This document shows positions 8,932 through 17,448 of a stretch of 64,000 bases of DNA, piece after piece (the stretch's first letter is position 1; every line of letters starts with the position of its first letter). This DNA is from Celeribacter persicus (GTDB taxonomy: Bacteria; Pseudomonadota; Alphaproteobacteria; Rhodobacterales; Rhodobacteraceae): NCBI RefSeq assembly GCF_003050785.1, contig NZ_QAOH01000015.1:24167-88166 (forward strand). Direction: 5' to 3'. A program made the translations under genes and the position numbers. The notes beneath the pieces are model-generated. The model was not told where the DNA came from. It saw only the letters and a list, made by a program, of their open reading frames with translations, and did not search any database.

Positions 8932-9648
8932 TTGTCCGACAACATTCTCAAAATTCGGGACCTCGATGTCTTCGCCGGCGAGACGCAAGTGTTGCGCGAT
9001 GTCGATCTGACGATCCACCCCGGTGAAGTGCATATTCTTCTCGGGCCGAACGGATCCGGAAAATCGTCGCTTCTGCAAGCGATCATGGGGGTTCCGCCAT
9101 TTCGTGTGACCAAGGGCGATATCCGGCTCAATGGCCGGTCGATCTGTGATCTGACGCCGGATCAGCGTGCTGCCTTGGGGTTCGGCATGGCTTACCAGAA
9201 GCCGCCGGAAATCGACGGGGTGACGCTGACGGCTCTGGCGCATGTCATGCGTGCCGATGCGACCTTTGCAACGGAAGCCGCAGCACTCGATATGGCGGAT
9301 TTTGCGCAACGCGAAGTCAATGTCGGATTTTCGGGCGGCGAGATCAAACGCTGGGAAGTGCTCAAGCTCTTCTTACAGAATCCGCAGTTCCTGCTTTTCG
9401 ACGAACCCGAAAGCGGGGTCGATCTTGAACATATTGCCGCCGTGGGCGCCGCCATCGAACGGCTTGCGCGGAGCAGGACGGCCAATGGAGCAAAACGCGC
9501 CGCACTGGTGATCACCCATACAGGCTTCATCCTCGATTATGTGAAAGCAGATACGGCACATATGATGGTGGATGGACGCATCATTGCGACCGGTGACCCG
9601 AAAGAGATGTTCGAGCAGGTGAAAAGCAACGGTTATCATGCCGCCTGA
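8932..9648 (+). CDS. sufC: SufC-like Fe-S assembly ATPase (SmsC type)
   Basis: About 238 residues from a TTG at 8932, which has a GAGAGG ribosome binding site; the frame extends upstream but without homology. Walker A GPNGSGKSS is at residues 38-46, the SufC-type signature FSGGEIKRWEVLKLFLQNP around 138, Walker B FLLFDEPESGVD, and H-loop VITHTG. Replacement of the ABC consensus by SGGExKR and the DEPESGVDxE segment are diagnostic of SufC rather than of a transporter. It is followed by a single SufB/D-like gene, with no sufE, sufS or sufA present. It probably supplies ATP-driven conformational change for cluster assembly on its partner. Confidence 0.9.
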   Translation: MSDNILKIRDLDVFAGETQVLRDVDLTIHPGEVHILLGPNGSGKSSLLQAIMGVPPFRVTKGDIRLNGRSICDLTPDQRAALGFGMAYQKPPEIDGVTLTALAHVMRADATFATEAAALDMADFAQREVNVGFSGGEIKRWEVLKLFLQNPQFLLFDEPESGVDLEHIAAVGAAIERLARSRTANGAKRAALVITHTGFILDYVKADTAHMMVDGRIIATGDPKEMFEQVKSNGYHAA

Positions 9649-9693
9649 GCGATCGCCCAAGTCTGTCGCTCAGGTCTTATGAGGAGAACGATC

Positions 9694-10809
9694 ATGAACA
9701 TTCAAATCACACAATCGCCACTGAGCGATGCCGAAAAAACCACGTTGAGCAAAGTGGGCTATGTGGCGGAGTCTGAACGTGCCGCAACGGTGGTGATCGC
9801 CGATCAGGAGGTACGACATATCTCCATCAATGATGATCAGGTGGAAATCCTGCCGATTGCCGAGGCGCTGAAAAAATATGTATGGGTGCAGGAGCTTTAT
9901 TTCGGTCTGATTGACGTGAACGAAGCTGAAGAAGTGCAGCATCTGGCACGGTCGGCTGACACTCCCGTCGGTCATTTCATCCGGGTGAAAGCCGGGGCGA
10001 AACTTGAGCAGCCAATCCAGTCCTTCTGCCTGCTGGAAACGCCGCAGGTGCGGCAGGTGCTGCATAATATTACTGTGATCGAGGAAGGGGCGCAGGCCTC
10101 CGTGATCTCCGGCAGTTCCGTGGCCGATGGGGTGCATACGGGTCAGCATACCTGCCTGTGCGAAACCTATTTACGCGAAAGGGCGAGGTGTGAGTCTCTT
10201 TCCATCGAACAATGGGCAAAGGACGTGGATGTGATGAGCTATGATCGTGCGGATGTGGCGAAATCGGCCCATTGCAGTTCCAACAAGGTGATGGTCTCGC
10301 CGGTACGCAATCATTGCAGTCGGACATCCACGACCGTGGGCGAGGATGCGACGGCCAAGGATCAGTCCATCGTCTTCGCGCCACAAGGCACCACGCGGAT
10401 GATGGAGGGAGAAATTCATCTCAGGGGCGAGCGCGCGCATGCTGAAAGCCTGACCCGGATGGTGACGGCGGGTGGCACGATTGGGAACAATGCGATGCTT
10501 GTCGGGGAGGCGGACGATACCGAGGGTTTCCTTGGTTGCGACGGGTTGAAGCTGACCAGCGATGGTGAGATTCTCTCCGTACCCGCCTTGAGGGCCTTGT
10601 CCGAGAAATCTCAGCTTTCTCATGAGGCCTCTGTTGGCATGGTGAGTGAGGAGAAACTGGCTTATCTGGAATCTCTGGGGTTGACGGAGGACAGCGCCAA
10701 TGAGCTAATCGTGCAGGGCTTCCTGAACCTGAAGGAACAGGAAATGCCTGCCCCGGTGCGCGAGACCGTAAAGGATATGATTTCTGCTGCAAAATCCGGC
10801 TCGATGTGA
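9694..10809 (+). CDS. SufB/SufD-like scaffold protein (SmsB type)
   Basis: About 371 residues. The ATG at 9694 follows GAGGAG; an in-frame start at 9679 is less likely. The C-terminal two thirds form the SufBD beta-helix core (VRQVLHNITVIEEGAQASVISG, KSAHCSSNKVMVSPVRNHCSRTST). It ends with Cys282 in GCDGLKL and His310 in LSHEASVG, at the positions of the SufB cysteine and SufD histidine used in cluster assembly. The helical tail LAYLESLGLTEDSANELIVQGFL is typical. One protein here combines both ligand types. With the upstream SufC it forms a two-gene module of the kind common in archaea (minimal SUF, or SMS). The substrate protein is unknown. Confidence 0.85.
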   Translation: MNIQITQSPLSDAEKTTLSKVGYVAESERAATVVIADQEVRHISINDDQVEILPIAEALKKYVWVQELYFGLIDVNEAEEVQHLARSADTPVGHFIRVKAGAKLEQPIQSFCLLETPQVRQVLHNITVIEEGAQASVISGSSVADGVHTGQHTCLCETYLRERARCESLSIEQWAKDVDVMSYDRADVAKSAHCSSNKVMVSPVRNHCSRTSTTVGEDATAKDQSIVFAPQGTTRMMEGEIHLRGERAHAESLTRMVTAGGTIGNNAMLVGEADDTEGFLGCDGLKLTSDGEILSVPALRALSEKSQLSHEASVGMVSEEKLAYLESLGLTEDSANELIVQGFLNLKEQEMPAPVRETVKDMISAAKSGSM

Positions 10810-10820
10810 GGATGTGAACA

Positions 10821-10858
10821 CGCCCCGCCAAAAGCCTGCAACAGCTTTTGGCGGGGGC
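10821..10858 (+). terminator. Strong hairpin terminator after the suf pair
   Basis: CGCCAAAAGC and GCTTTTGGCG pair perfectly over a short loop, with flanking CGCC/GGGCG pairs extending the stem. It begins 11 bases after the SufBD stop codon. It lacks a long T-run. Confidence 0.7.
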
Positions 10859-11084
10859 GTACAATGCGAATATCATGTGATGTCTCTGCCTGTCTCTGTC
10901 TCAGGGAGAAGGCGGGAGGCGAAAGGGCTTTGGCACCGTCCCTTCCGGGGCCGACACTATGGTCGGCAACTGCCTTGTTCCGCAGAGCCTGTATGGGCAT
11001 CTCAAGCTGGCTGTTTACACGGTCTCAGGACCGCAGTTCCATGGCGTAACCGAAAGTCTGTTGAGCAAAACCCTTGTCATTGCC

Positions 11085-11445
11085 GGGTTGCGCAGGGGAT
11101 CGCGATCATGACGTTTGTGGGGGCGTTTTTCCTGATGCTGAACCTGCACCCGCAACTGGTGCTGATCGCCGCCGTGATCGAAACCTACCCGCGTGCGATT
11201 GCCGGATTTCGCAGCTACCTCGAACTTCTCTCCACGGAACGCGACGTGACCGACGGCCCGGACGCACACCCCGCCCCGGTGTTCAGAGGTGATGCGGTTC
11301 GAGAACGTTTCCTTCACCGCAGAAGCGGGACAGACTGGTCATCGCGCATCGTCTGGAGACCGTTCGCCATGCCGACCAGATCGTCGTCATGGATGCAGGA
11401 CGTATATATTTGCCCGACGAGGTGGCGCATATTTTGAGAGATTGA
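11085..11445 (+). pseudogene. Remnant of an ABC exporter (fused permease-ATPase) with large internal deletion
   Basis: Pieces of one exporter lie in order but in different frames. First comes AQGIAIMTFVGAFFLMLN and VIETYPRAIAGFRSYLELLSTE, the last membrane helices and linker. Next is MRFENVSFTAEAGQ, the start of the nucleotide-binding domain. The sequence then jumps directly to RLVIAHRLETVRHADQIVV and MDAGR, the H-loop region, and GGAYFERL near the C terminus. Walker A, signature and Walker B are missing, so about 120 residues have been deleted, and frameshifts separate the parts. It cannot be functional. The 10860-11085 stretch may hold further decayed upstream sequence but I cannot identify it. 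Confidence 0.7.
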
Positions 11446-11447
11446 TC

Positions 11448-12497
11448 TCAGGCAAAGACCTGACCGGCAAAAAGTTTGCGAGCGGTGCGTAATGTACCCG
11501 CGCCGATCACGGTGCCCGAGCTGTCGCGGTCAAGAATGATCTCCACCACGCCCGAAGGGTGTTCAATCACGAATGTCGTGTCCTGAGGCTGTTGCGCCAG
11601 GCGTTGCGCAGGACTGCCGTCGAGGACACAGGCGGTTGCCACGGACACAGCTGCAAACACGCCGATGGAGGCATGACACCGATGGGGGATAAAACTGCGC
11701 GTGTTGATAACCCCGCCCTGTGTCGGCGCACTGACCAATGTCATTTTCGGAACAGATTTCTCGGTGACATTTCCGAGGGTCATCATCTCACCCGCTTTGA
11801 GACGAATGGCCTCGATCCGGGATTTGAGATCGGCGTTGCCATCCAGGTCTTCGCGGCTTTCCTGACCGCTCAGGCCAAAATCCTCGGCAGCCATCACCAC
11901 GATGGGCATACCGTTGTCGATCAGGGTACAGGCGACACCTTCAATCACGTCAACAGTATTGCCAGAGGGCAAAAGCGCGCCGCACATCGACCCGGCGAGC
12001 CCGGTGAACAAAAGCGGGATCGGCGCGTGAGTTCCGGGAACACCGTCGATGCGCGCTTTGCCCTCGTAAGTGACCCGGCCGTTCGGTGTCTGCACCGTCG
12101 CCACCGCAATTTCCCCGGTGTTCTCCATGAAAATCCGCACGTGGGTCTCGCCGTCCTGCGCCGGAACGATCTCCATCTCGATTGCGGCGGGTCCGACGCC
12201 GGCAAGGATATTGCCACAGGCCTGTGCGCCCGAAACCAGCGGTTGATCGACAAAGACCTGCAAGAACAGGTAATCGACATCCGCATCTTCACGCGCGGAG
12301 GGCGACAGGATCGCGACTTTTGAGGTCAGCGGGTCCGCGCCGCCGATCCCGTCGATCTGGCGCGGGTCGGGACTTCCCATGATCCGAAACAAGAGCGCAT
12401 CGCGCGCATCCGTGTCAGAAGGCAGGTCGGCGGCCTTGAAATAAGCCCCCTTCGAGGTGCCTCCCCGCATCCAGAGACAGGGGATGCCCTCAGACAT
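11448..12497 (-). CDS. galD: 4-oxalomesaconate tautomerase (PrpF family)
   Basis: This 349-residue protein has the PrpF/GalD signature [16 protein letters not shown] at the N terminus and two DAP-epimerase-like halves. Conserved features include the RxGGTSKG loop, [12 protein letters not shown] and [11 protein letters not shown]. GalD interconverts keto and enol tautomers of 4-oxalomesaconate, the gallate 4,5-cleavage product. The position in a cluster with an aldolase of the RraA/LigK family and a PIG-L hydratase makes GalD more likely than methylaconitate isomerase PrpF. Its start overlaps the aldolase stop by eight bases. It is the last gene of the minus-strand gal operon. Confidence 0.85.
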   Translation of the reverse strand: MSEGIPCLWMRGGTSKGAYFKAADLPSDTDARDALLFRIMGSPDPRQIDGIGGADPLTSKVAILSPSAREDADVDYLFLQVFVDQPLVSGAQACGNILAGVGPAAIEMEIVPAQDGETHVRIFMENTGEIAVATVQTPNGRVTYEGKARIDGVPGTHAPIPLLFTGLAGSMCGALLPSGNTVDVIEGVACTLIDNGMPIVVMAAEDFGLSGQESREDLDGNADLKSRIEAIRLKAGEMMTLGNVTEKSVPKMTLVSAPTQGGVINTRSFIPHRCHASIGVFAAVSVATACVLDGSPAQRLAQQPQDTTFVIEHPSGVVEIILDRDSSGTVIGAGTLRTARKLFAGQVFA

Positions 12498-13161
12498 ATT
12501 TCAACCCCTTGGCCTCAAGCCGCGGGCGCATGTCGTAAATGTCGAGGCCCAGTTCGCCATTGGCGAGGCGGACACGTTTGGCTTCTTCGAGATCGAGACG
12601 CTTTTGCGCGGCGGCCAGAACCGTTTCGGCGTCTTCGCGACGTACCACACAAACACCATCGTCATCGGCGCAGATGATGTCACCGGGGTTGATCGCCTGA
12701 CCGGCGCAGACGATGGGCACGTTCACATCGCCCAGCGTTTCTTTCACTGTACCTTGGCATGAGATCGCTTTGGACCAGACCGGAAAACCCATCTGTTCGA
12801 GATCGACCGTATCACGCACGCCCGCGTCGATGATCAGTCCGCGGCAACCGCGGGCCTGTGCCGAGGTCGCCAGAAGATCGCCGAAATAGCCATTGTCACA
12901 GGGCGAGGTCGGCGCAAGCACGAGAATGTCGCCTTCCTTGAGCTGTTCGATGGCGACATGGATCATCCAGTTGTCGCCCGGAGGCGCGGAAATGGTCACC
13001 GCAGAGCCCGCGATCTTGGCACCGCGATAGATCGGGCGCATGTAGGAGTGCAGGCATCCGATCCGGCCCTGCGCTTCGTGGACAGTGGCAACCCCGGCCT
13101 GACCGAGGGCGTCGATTACCTTGGGATTGGCGCGTTCGATGTTCTGGACGACAACTGGCAT
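12490..13161 (-). CDS. ligK: 4-carboxy-4-hydroxy-2-oxoadipate (CHA) aldolase, RraA-like
   Basis: This 223-residue class II aldolase of the RraA fold corresponds to LigK of Sphingobium and GalC of Pseudomonas. The loop [28 protein letters not shown] (cited in parts) carries Arg116 and Asp117 for pyruvate and divalent metal binding. The enzyme splits CHA into pyruvate and oxaloacetate and is the last step of the gallate/protocatechuate 4,5-cleavage route. It lies 57 bases after the dioxygenase gene and overlaps galD, so the genes are co-transcribed. Confidence 0.9.
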   Translation of the reverse strand: MPVVVQNIERANPKVIDALGQAGVATVHEAQGRIGCLHSYMRPIYRGAKIAGSAVTISAPPGDNWMIHVAIEQLKEGDILVLAPTSPCDNGYFGDLLATSAQARGCRGLIIDAGVRDTVDLEQMGFPVWSKAISCQGTVKETLGDVNVPIVCAGQAINPGDIICADDDGVCVVRREDAETVLAAAQKRLDLEEAKRVRLANGELGLDIYDMRPRLEAKGLKYV

Positions 13162-13218
13162 GAGTGTTTCCTTTTGCCTTAGGGGGCGACAAAGCCGCCC
13201 CTCCGTATTTTATCTGGA

Positions 13219-14181
13219 TTACTGCTTGATCGGTGGTGTGCCGTGGGTGTGGAAGCTCTCGATGGTCTTGAGACCCCAGGCCTGGCCCTTCATCCGGTCA
13301 GATTGTGTCCAGCACACCGGTTTCCAGTCGGGGGCAAGGATCAGACGCGCACCCGCATTGGCAAGTTCCACCCGGTTCCCGGCAGGTTCCCAGACATAGA
13401 GGAAGAACGTGCCCTGCACCGCGTGTTTGTGCGGGCCGGTTTCGATGTGTACGCCGTTTTGCAGGAAAATATCCGCTGCACGCAGGATATCTTCGCGCTG
13501 ATCGGTGGCATAGGTGACGTGGTGCAGGCGGGCGTGACCGCCACCGTGCTCTTCGGTGCAGGCGAGATCGTAGGTCTTGTTGTTCACCGTGAACCAGCAG
13601 CCGCCGAGACGACCGTTGTCGAGCTGGATATATTCGGTCACGCGAGACCCGAGACAGGTCTGCATGAAGCGTTTGAACTCGGTCACGTCCTCGGACAAGA
13701 GGTTGAGGTGGTCGATCCGACGCGGTGCCGCACCGGTAAAAGCGGAGGCGGTGTTTTTCAGTGCGGCCTTTTCGGCATCTTCCTGCGGCTCCCACCAGTT
13801 GGTGTCGTAGTAAATCTCGAACACATGGCCGAAGGGATCTTCAAACCGGAAGGCGCGGCCATGGGAGAGATCGCCCTCATTCCAGCCGATCACCTTGTAA
13901 CCGCTTTCTTCGATTGCCTTGACGCGGCGTTCCAGCGCCTCCGGAGAGGCGGCGCGATAGCCGATATGGGCCACGCCAGTGGTGTCGGATTTCGTGAGTT
14001 TCAGCGTACAGAATTCATAATCGTCCCAGGCGCGCAGGTAAGCCGAGGTTTCGTCCTGCGCCGACAGTTTTAGCCCATAGATACGGGTGAAGAAATCGAG
14101 GCTTTCCTCGAATTTGTCGGTGAGCATTTCCACATGGCCCAGATGGGCGATGTCGAAAGAGGGGTTGGTAGGGTTGGACAT
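13219..14181 (-). CDS. Type I extradiol ring-cleavage dioxygenase (VOC superfamily, catechol 2,3-dioxygenase-like)
   Basis: About 320 residues from the ATG at 14181, which has GGAGGAG just upstream; the frame extends further upstream but without homology. It has two vicinal-oxygen-chelate domains. The C-terminal one holds the iron ligands His158 (RIDHLNL), His220 or His221 (RLHHVTY) and Glu272 (GNRVELAN). Tyr262 (FFLYVWEP) and a histidine near 212 match catalytic residues of XylE. The tail ILAPDWKPVCW...GLKTIESFHTHGTP is typical of this group. It sits between galB and ligK where a LigAB-type gallate dioxygenase would be expected. Cleavage of gallate or a related carboxylated catechol is therefore inferred. 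Confidence 0.85.
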   Translation of the reverse strand: MSNPTNPSFDIAHLGHVEMLTDKFEESLDFFTRIYGLKLSAQDETSAYLRAWDDYEFCTLKLTKSDTTGVAHIGYRAASPEALERRVKAIEESGYKVIGWNEGDLSHGRAFRFEDPFGHVFEIYYDTNWWEPQEDAEKAALKNTASAFTGAAPRRIDHLNLLSEDVTEFKRFMQTCLGSRVTEYIQLDNGRLGGCWFTVNNKTYDLACTEEHGGGHARLHHVTYATDQREDILRAADIFLQNGVHIETGPHKHAVQGTFFLYVWEPAGNRVELANAGARLILAPDWKPVCWTQSDRMKGQAWGLKTIESFHTHGTPPIKQ

Positions 14182-14272
14182 TGGGTCTCCTCCGAGAGAT
14201 TTCCGTGCAGCCACGACGGATGATTGGGCTGCCCGTGCGGTCCTTCCTCCGCACCGGCGTGAGATGCGTTCC

Positions 14273-15001
14273 TTAGAGTTCGTCAACCGTGCGCGGGAAG
14301 ATGGACTGGAAGCCCTCGGCATAGTGACAATCACGCCCGCCGGACATCCCGCCGGAATTGCGTTTGAAATGGTTGGCGCGTTGTTGGGCCACGCGGGTGT
14401 AATAGTCCCACAGATGGACCTGACCGTTCATGCATTCCATCGCCGCGCGTTTTTTGTCCCAGACCGGGGTGATGTCGAGGAAGGTGTCGGGCTTCCAGCC
14501 CATCTGTTCGGTCTGGTGTGGTTCAAAGAGATAAAGCTGCGGTGCGCCGAGCACCTTTTGACCCGGATTGTGCCCCCAGGCCTGTGCAATCATCCGGCAT
14601 TCCAGCGCCACCTGCGTCATGTACATATGATCGGTGTTGTAGGGGTCATACTGGCTGTGGCTCATCATGAAAGCGGGCTGCACCTCGCGGATCAGGTCCA
14701 CGAGTCTGTATTTGTCCTCTTTTTCCAGAACCAGCGAGTAATCGCCCAGATCGAAGCATTCAAGGCGCGTCACACCGAGTTTTTCCGCAGCGGCTTCGGC
14801 CTCACCCCGGCGAATGGCTTTCACCTCATCAAGGCTTTTGCCCTCTTTCCAGAGCCGTGCACTTTCGCCGCGCTCGCCAAAAGACAGGCAGGCGACGGTG
14901 ACATCATAGCCTTTCTCGGCATGAAGCGCGATCGCACCACCGCACCGCCAGACAAAATCGGCAGCATGAGCGGAAATGACGAGAGCGGTTTTGTTGGTCA
15001 T
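14273..15001 (-). CDS. galB: 4-oxalomesaconate hydratase, PIG-L (LmbE-like) type
   Basis: About 242 residues from the ATG at 15001, which has GGAGG seven bases upstream. The N-terminal motif ALVISAHAADFVWRCGGAIALHAEKG matches GalB of Pseudomonas putida, in which the usual PIG-L AHPDD metal motif is altered to AHxAD. Other metal-site segments are SHSQYDPYNTDHMYMTQVALECR. GalB hydrates the enol form of 4-oxalomesaconate to CHA. It is the first gene of the minus-strand operon, divergent from the LysR regulator, and precedes the dioxygenase by 91 bases. Alternative annotation as a deacetylase is less likely given the neighbours. Confidence 0.85.
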   Translation of the reverse strand: MTNKTALVISAHAADFVWRCGGAIALHAEKGYDVTVACLSFGERGESARLWKEGKSLDEVKAIRRGEAEAAAEKLGVTRLECFDLGDYSLVLEKEDKYRLVDLIREVQPAFMMSHSQYDPYNTDHMYMTQVALECRMIAQAWGHNPGQKVLGAPQLYLFEPHQTEQMGWKPDTFLDITPVWDKKRAAMECMNGQVHLWDYYTRVAQQRANHFKRNSGGMSGGRDCHYAEGFQSIFPRTVDEL

Positions 15002-15075
15002 GAAATCCTCCGAAAGCAGTTGTTTTCGACATTCCATGCGTCGACCTCCGAGGCAATTTGATTGCAGGTGCATTT

Positions 15076-15094
15076 GGATAAGAATTTGCTATAG
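15076..15094. promoter_or_regulatory. Candidate operator of the gal LysR regulator, copy 1
   Basis: GGATAAGAATTTGCTATAG lies in the 155-base divergent region between galB and the LysR gene. Read on the minus strand it is CTATAGCAAATTCTTATCC, which matches the motif upstream of the TRAP operon at 16336-16354 in most positions (core TATAGC-RAAWW-CTTAT). Finding the same motif only at the two promoters of this locus suggests a regulator binding site. Confidence 0.5.
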
Positions 15095-15156
15095 TCAGAT
15101 GTCCGACGCGACTTTGTGCACAGGGCCGGAGAGACAGGAAGGCGAAAGGCAAGCAG

Positions 15157-16341
15157 ATGGAAATCTCGCGCAATATTAGGCATTTTAGGGTTTTTCTCGC
15201 CGTTGCTGAGCTGAACTCACTGACCCTTGCCTCGGAAATGTGTAACGTGTCGCAACCTGCGGTGAGCCAGGCGCTGCATAAGTTGGAAAAGCAGTCGGGA
15301 GGGGATTTGTTCTCGCGCATGCGTCACGGTGTGTTTCTCAGTTCGCGTGGAGAGGTGCTGGTCCGACGTCTGAAACGTGCCTTCGGTCATCTCGATCCGG
15401 TCCTCGACAGTCTCGGTCCAAGGCTGCGTGTGACCATTACAAGTGCCCAGCTTCAGGCCCTGATTGCTGTGCGGGAGGCCGAGAATTTTACTCTCGCTGC
15501 GCAGAAACTCGGGCTGGCGCAGCCAACGGTGCATCGCGCTGTGTCCCAGATCGAAAATGTCGCTGAACGGCCGCTTTTTGAGCGCGCCGCGCACGGGTTA
15601 ATCCCGACCCCTCCGGCGCGGATGCTGGCGCAATCGGCGCGACTGTTCTTTTCCGAACTGGATCAGGCGGAAGCGGAGCTTGCGGAATTCGATGGGCTGG
15701 AGGCCGGGCGGATCGCCATCGGTGCGTTGCCGCTGTCGCGGTCGATCCTCTTGCCCAAGACGCTTGCCGCCTTTCGCAAACTGCGCCCGCGCCTGCCGGT
15801 CGAGATCAACGACGGGCCTTATGACGACCTTCTGGCCGGGCTTCGGCGTGGCGATCTGGACCTGATCGTTGGGGCGTTGCGGGTGCCTGCGCCAATCGGG
15901 GATGTGGTGCAGGAGGCTCTGTTCAACGACGAACTGGCTTTCATTGCCCGGCCCGATCACCCGCTTGTCGAACAGGAACTCTTTCTGGAAGATCTGACAG
16001 ACCAACAATGGGTGGTTCCGCGTCCGGGCAGCCCCTCGCGCGGTCAGTTCGACGCGTATTTTCAGGAGCGAAATCTGTCGCCGCCCGAAAGTCTGATTGA
16101 ATGCGGCTCCATCCTGTTCATGCGCGAAATGCTTCATGCCGGGGATTTCATCGGCTGCGTGTCCGGAGCTCAGGCCGAGGCCGAGATCGCCAAGGGCCTG
16201 GTCGCGCGGATCAACCTGTCGGGGAATTGGCCCGGGCGGTCGATCGGATTGACCACACGTCAAGGATGGGAGCCGACGAAATCACAGGCGATTCTCCTTG
16301 ATTTATTGCGTCAGGCAGGCATTGAAAAACGCAAAGTATAG
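15157..16341 (+). CDS. LysR-family regulator with two tandem HTH domains
   Basis: This 394-residue protein is about 90 residues longer than a usual LysR protein. Residues about 5-64 form one winged HTH (RVFLAVAELNSLTLASEMCNVSQPAVSQALHKLEKQ, cited in parts). Residues about 86-150 form a second, complete one (AVREAENFTLAAQKLGLAQPTVHRAVSQIE, then LFERAAHGLIPTPPA). The periplasmic-binding-like effector domain follows (about 165-385). The gene lies divergent from galB and just upstream of the TRAP transporter, so it should regulate both, analogous in position to GalR. The duplicated DNA-binding region is unusual and is treated in the findings. Confidence 0.9.
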   Translation: MEISRNIRHFRVFLAVAELNSLTLASEMCNVSQPAVSQALHKLEKQSGGDLFSRMRHGVFLSSRGEVLVRRLKRAFGHLDPVLDSLGPRLRVTITSAQLQALIAVREAENFTLAAQKLGLAQPTVHRAVSQIENVAERPLFERAAHGLIPTPPARMLAQSARLFFSELDQAEAELAEFDGLEAGRIAIGALPLSRSILLPKTLAAFRKLRPRLPVEINDGPYDDLLAGLRRGDLDLIVGALRVPAPIGDVVQEALFNDELAFIARPDHPLVEQELFLEDLTDQQWVVPRPGSPSRGQFDAYFQERNLSPPESLIECGSILFMREMLHAGDFIGCVSGAQAEAEIAKGLVARINLSGNWPGRSIGLTTRQGWEPTKSQAILLDLLRQAGIEKRKV

Positions 16342-16354
16342 CGAAAACTTATAC
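16336..16354. promoter_or_regulatory. Candidate operator of the gal LysR regulator, copy 2
   Basis: GTATAGCGAAAACTTATAC overlaps the LysR stop codon and lies about 120 bases upstream of the TRAP dctP start. It is an imperfect palindrome (GTATA...TATAC) and shares TATAGC-RAAWW-CTTAT with the site at 15076-15094 read on the opposite strand. Confidence 0.5.
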
Positions 16355-16473
16355 ACAAAACCTCCCTTTGAATTGGTTTTCGGTCGCATGTTCACTCAAC
16401 TCTGCCTTGAGACAGGCGGGTTCAGGAGGATGGACCTTCCGATATTCAGGATCAAGAAGGGGAGGACCCACTT

Positions 16474-17442
16474 ATGCAGAAAACCCTCGCGTTGACCGCC
16501 GCTCTGACGGTCATGGGCGTAGCCGCTCACGCCGAAGATATGAAATTCGCCAATTACATGCCGCCGATGCATCCCTATGTTGCCGGTGCGTTCCAACCCT
16601 TTGCCGATATGGTGTCGGAGGGAACGCATGGCGAGGTGACGGTGACGATCTATTCGGGCGGCGAGCTTGGGCCGGGCCCGGTCGAGCAATATTCCCGCGT
16701 GGTCGATGGTGTCGCCGAATTTGCAATCTCCTTGCCGGGCTATACCGCATCGCAATTCCCGCTGACTCTCACCGCCGAGCTTCCGGGCGTGCTGAACGAA
16801 GCCACTGGCACCGCCGATCTGTGGGAAAATATCGACCTGCTGAAAAGCGAATATCGCCGGGTGCAACTCGTGTCTCTGTGGTCCTCTGCGGGCAACGCGC
16901 TTTATATGCGCGATGTCGCCGTCGACAGCCCGGACGATCTCGCCGGTCTGAAAATCCGCGTGCCTTCGCGCAACGCGGGTGAGGTGATAGAAGCCTGGGG
17001 CGCAACGCCGGTGTCGATGCCGGTTTCGGAAATCTACAACGCCATGCAGACCGGTGTGATCGACGGTGCCTATATCGACACCACGGCCACCCGCGCCTTC
17101 CGTCTGGGCGAAGTGGCGAATTATCTCACGCTCGGTATGGAGACGACGAATTCGCCGTTCTTCATCCTGATGAACCGCGATGTCTTTGAGGGGCTCTCGG
17201 ACGAGAACCAGGCCGCAGTTCTGGAAGCGGGCAAGAAAGCGTCCCTCATGGCGCAGGAAACCCAGCTCAAAGTCGCCGCCGATGGCGTCGAGGCCTTCGC
17301 CGCCATGGAGGGCAAAGAGGTGATCCACCTGACCCCGGAACAAGCTGCGCCATTCAATAACCTGTCGCATCAGGTGACGCTCAAAGTGGTCGAGGAGACC
17401 GGCGGCATGGCCTCCGCCCTCGTCGACGCGCTGGCGAAGTGA
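16474..17442 (+). CDS. dctP: TRAP transporter substrate-binding protein (DctP)
   Basis: This 322-residue periplasmic protein has the Sec signal peptide QKTLALTAALTVMGVAAHA. DctP-family features follow: LGPGPVEQYSRVVDGVAEFAISLPGY, LAGLKIRVPSRNAGEVIEAWGATPVSMPVSEIYNAMQTGVIDGAYID (cited in parts), containing the conserved arginine that pairs with a ligand carboxylate. The start has a GGGGAGG ribosome binding site. It is the first gene of a dctPQM operon. The linked gal cluster suggests the ligand is an aromatic acid such as gallate or protocatechuate; this is inference. Confidence 0.9.
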   Translation: MQKTLALTAALTVMGVAAHAEDMKFANYMPPMHPYVAGAFQPFADMVSEGTHGEVTVTIYSGGELGPGPVEQYSRVVDGVAEFAISLPGYTASQFPLTLTAELPGVLNEATGTADLWENIDLLKSEYRRVQLVSLWSSAGNALYMRDVAVDSPDDLAGLKIRVPSRNAGEVIEAWGATPVSMPVSEIYNAMQTGVIDGAYIDTTATRAFRLGEVANYLTLGMETTNSPFFILMNRDVFEGLSDENQAAVLEAGKKASLMAQETQLKVAADGVEAFAAMEGKEVIHLTPEQAAPFNNLSHQVTLKVVEETGGMASALVDALAK

Positions 17443-17448
17443 TCCGTC

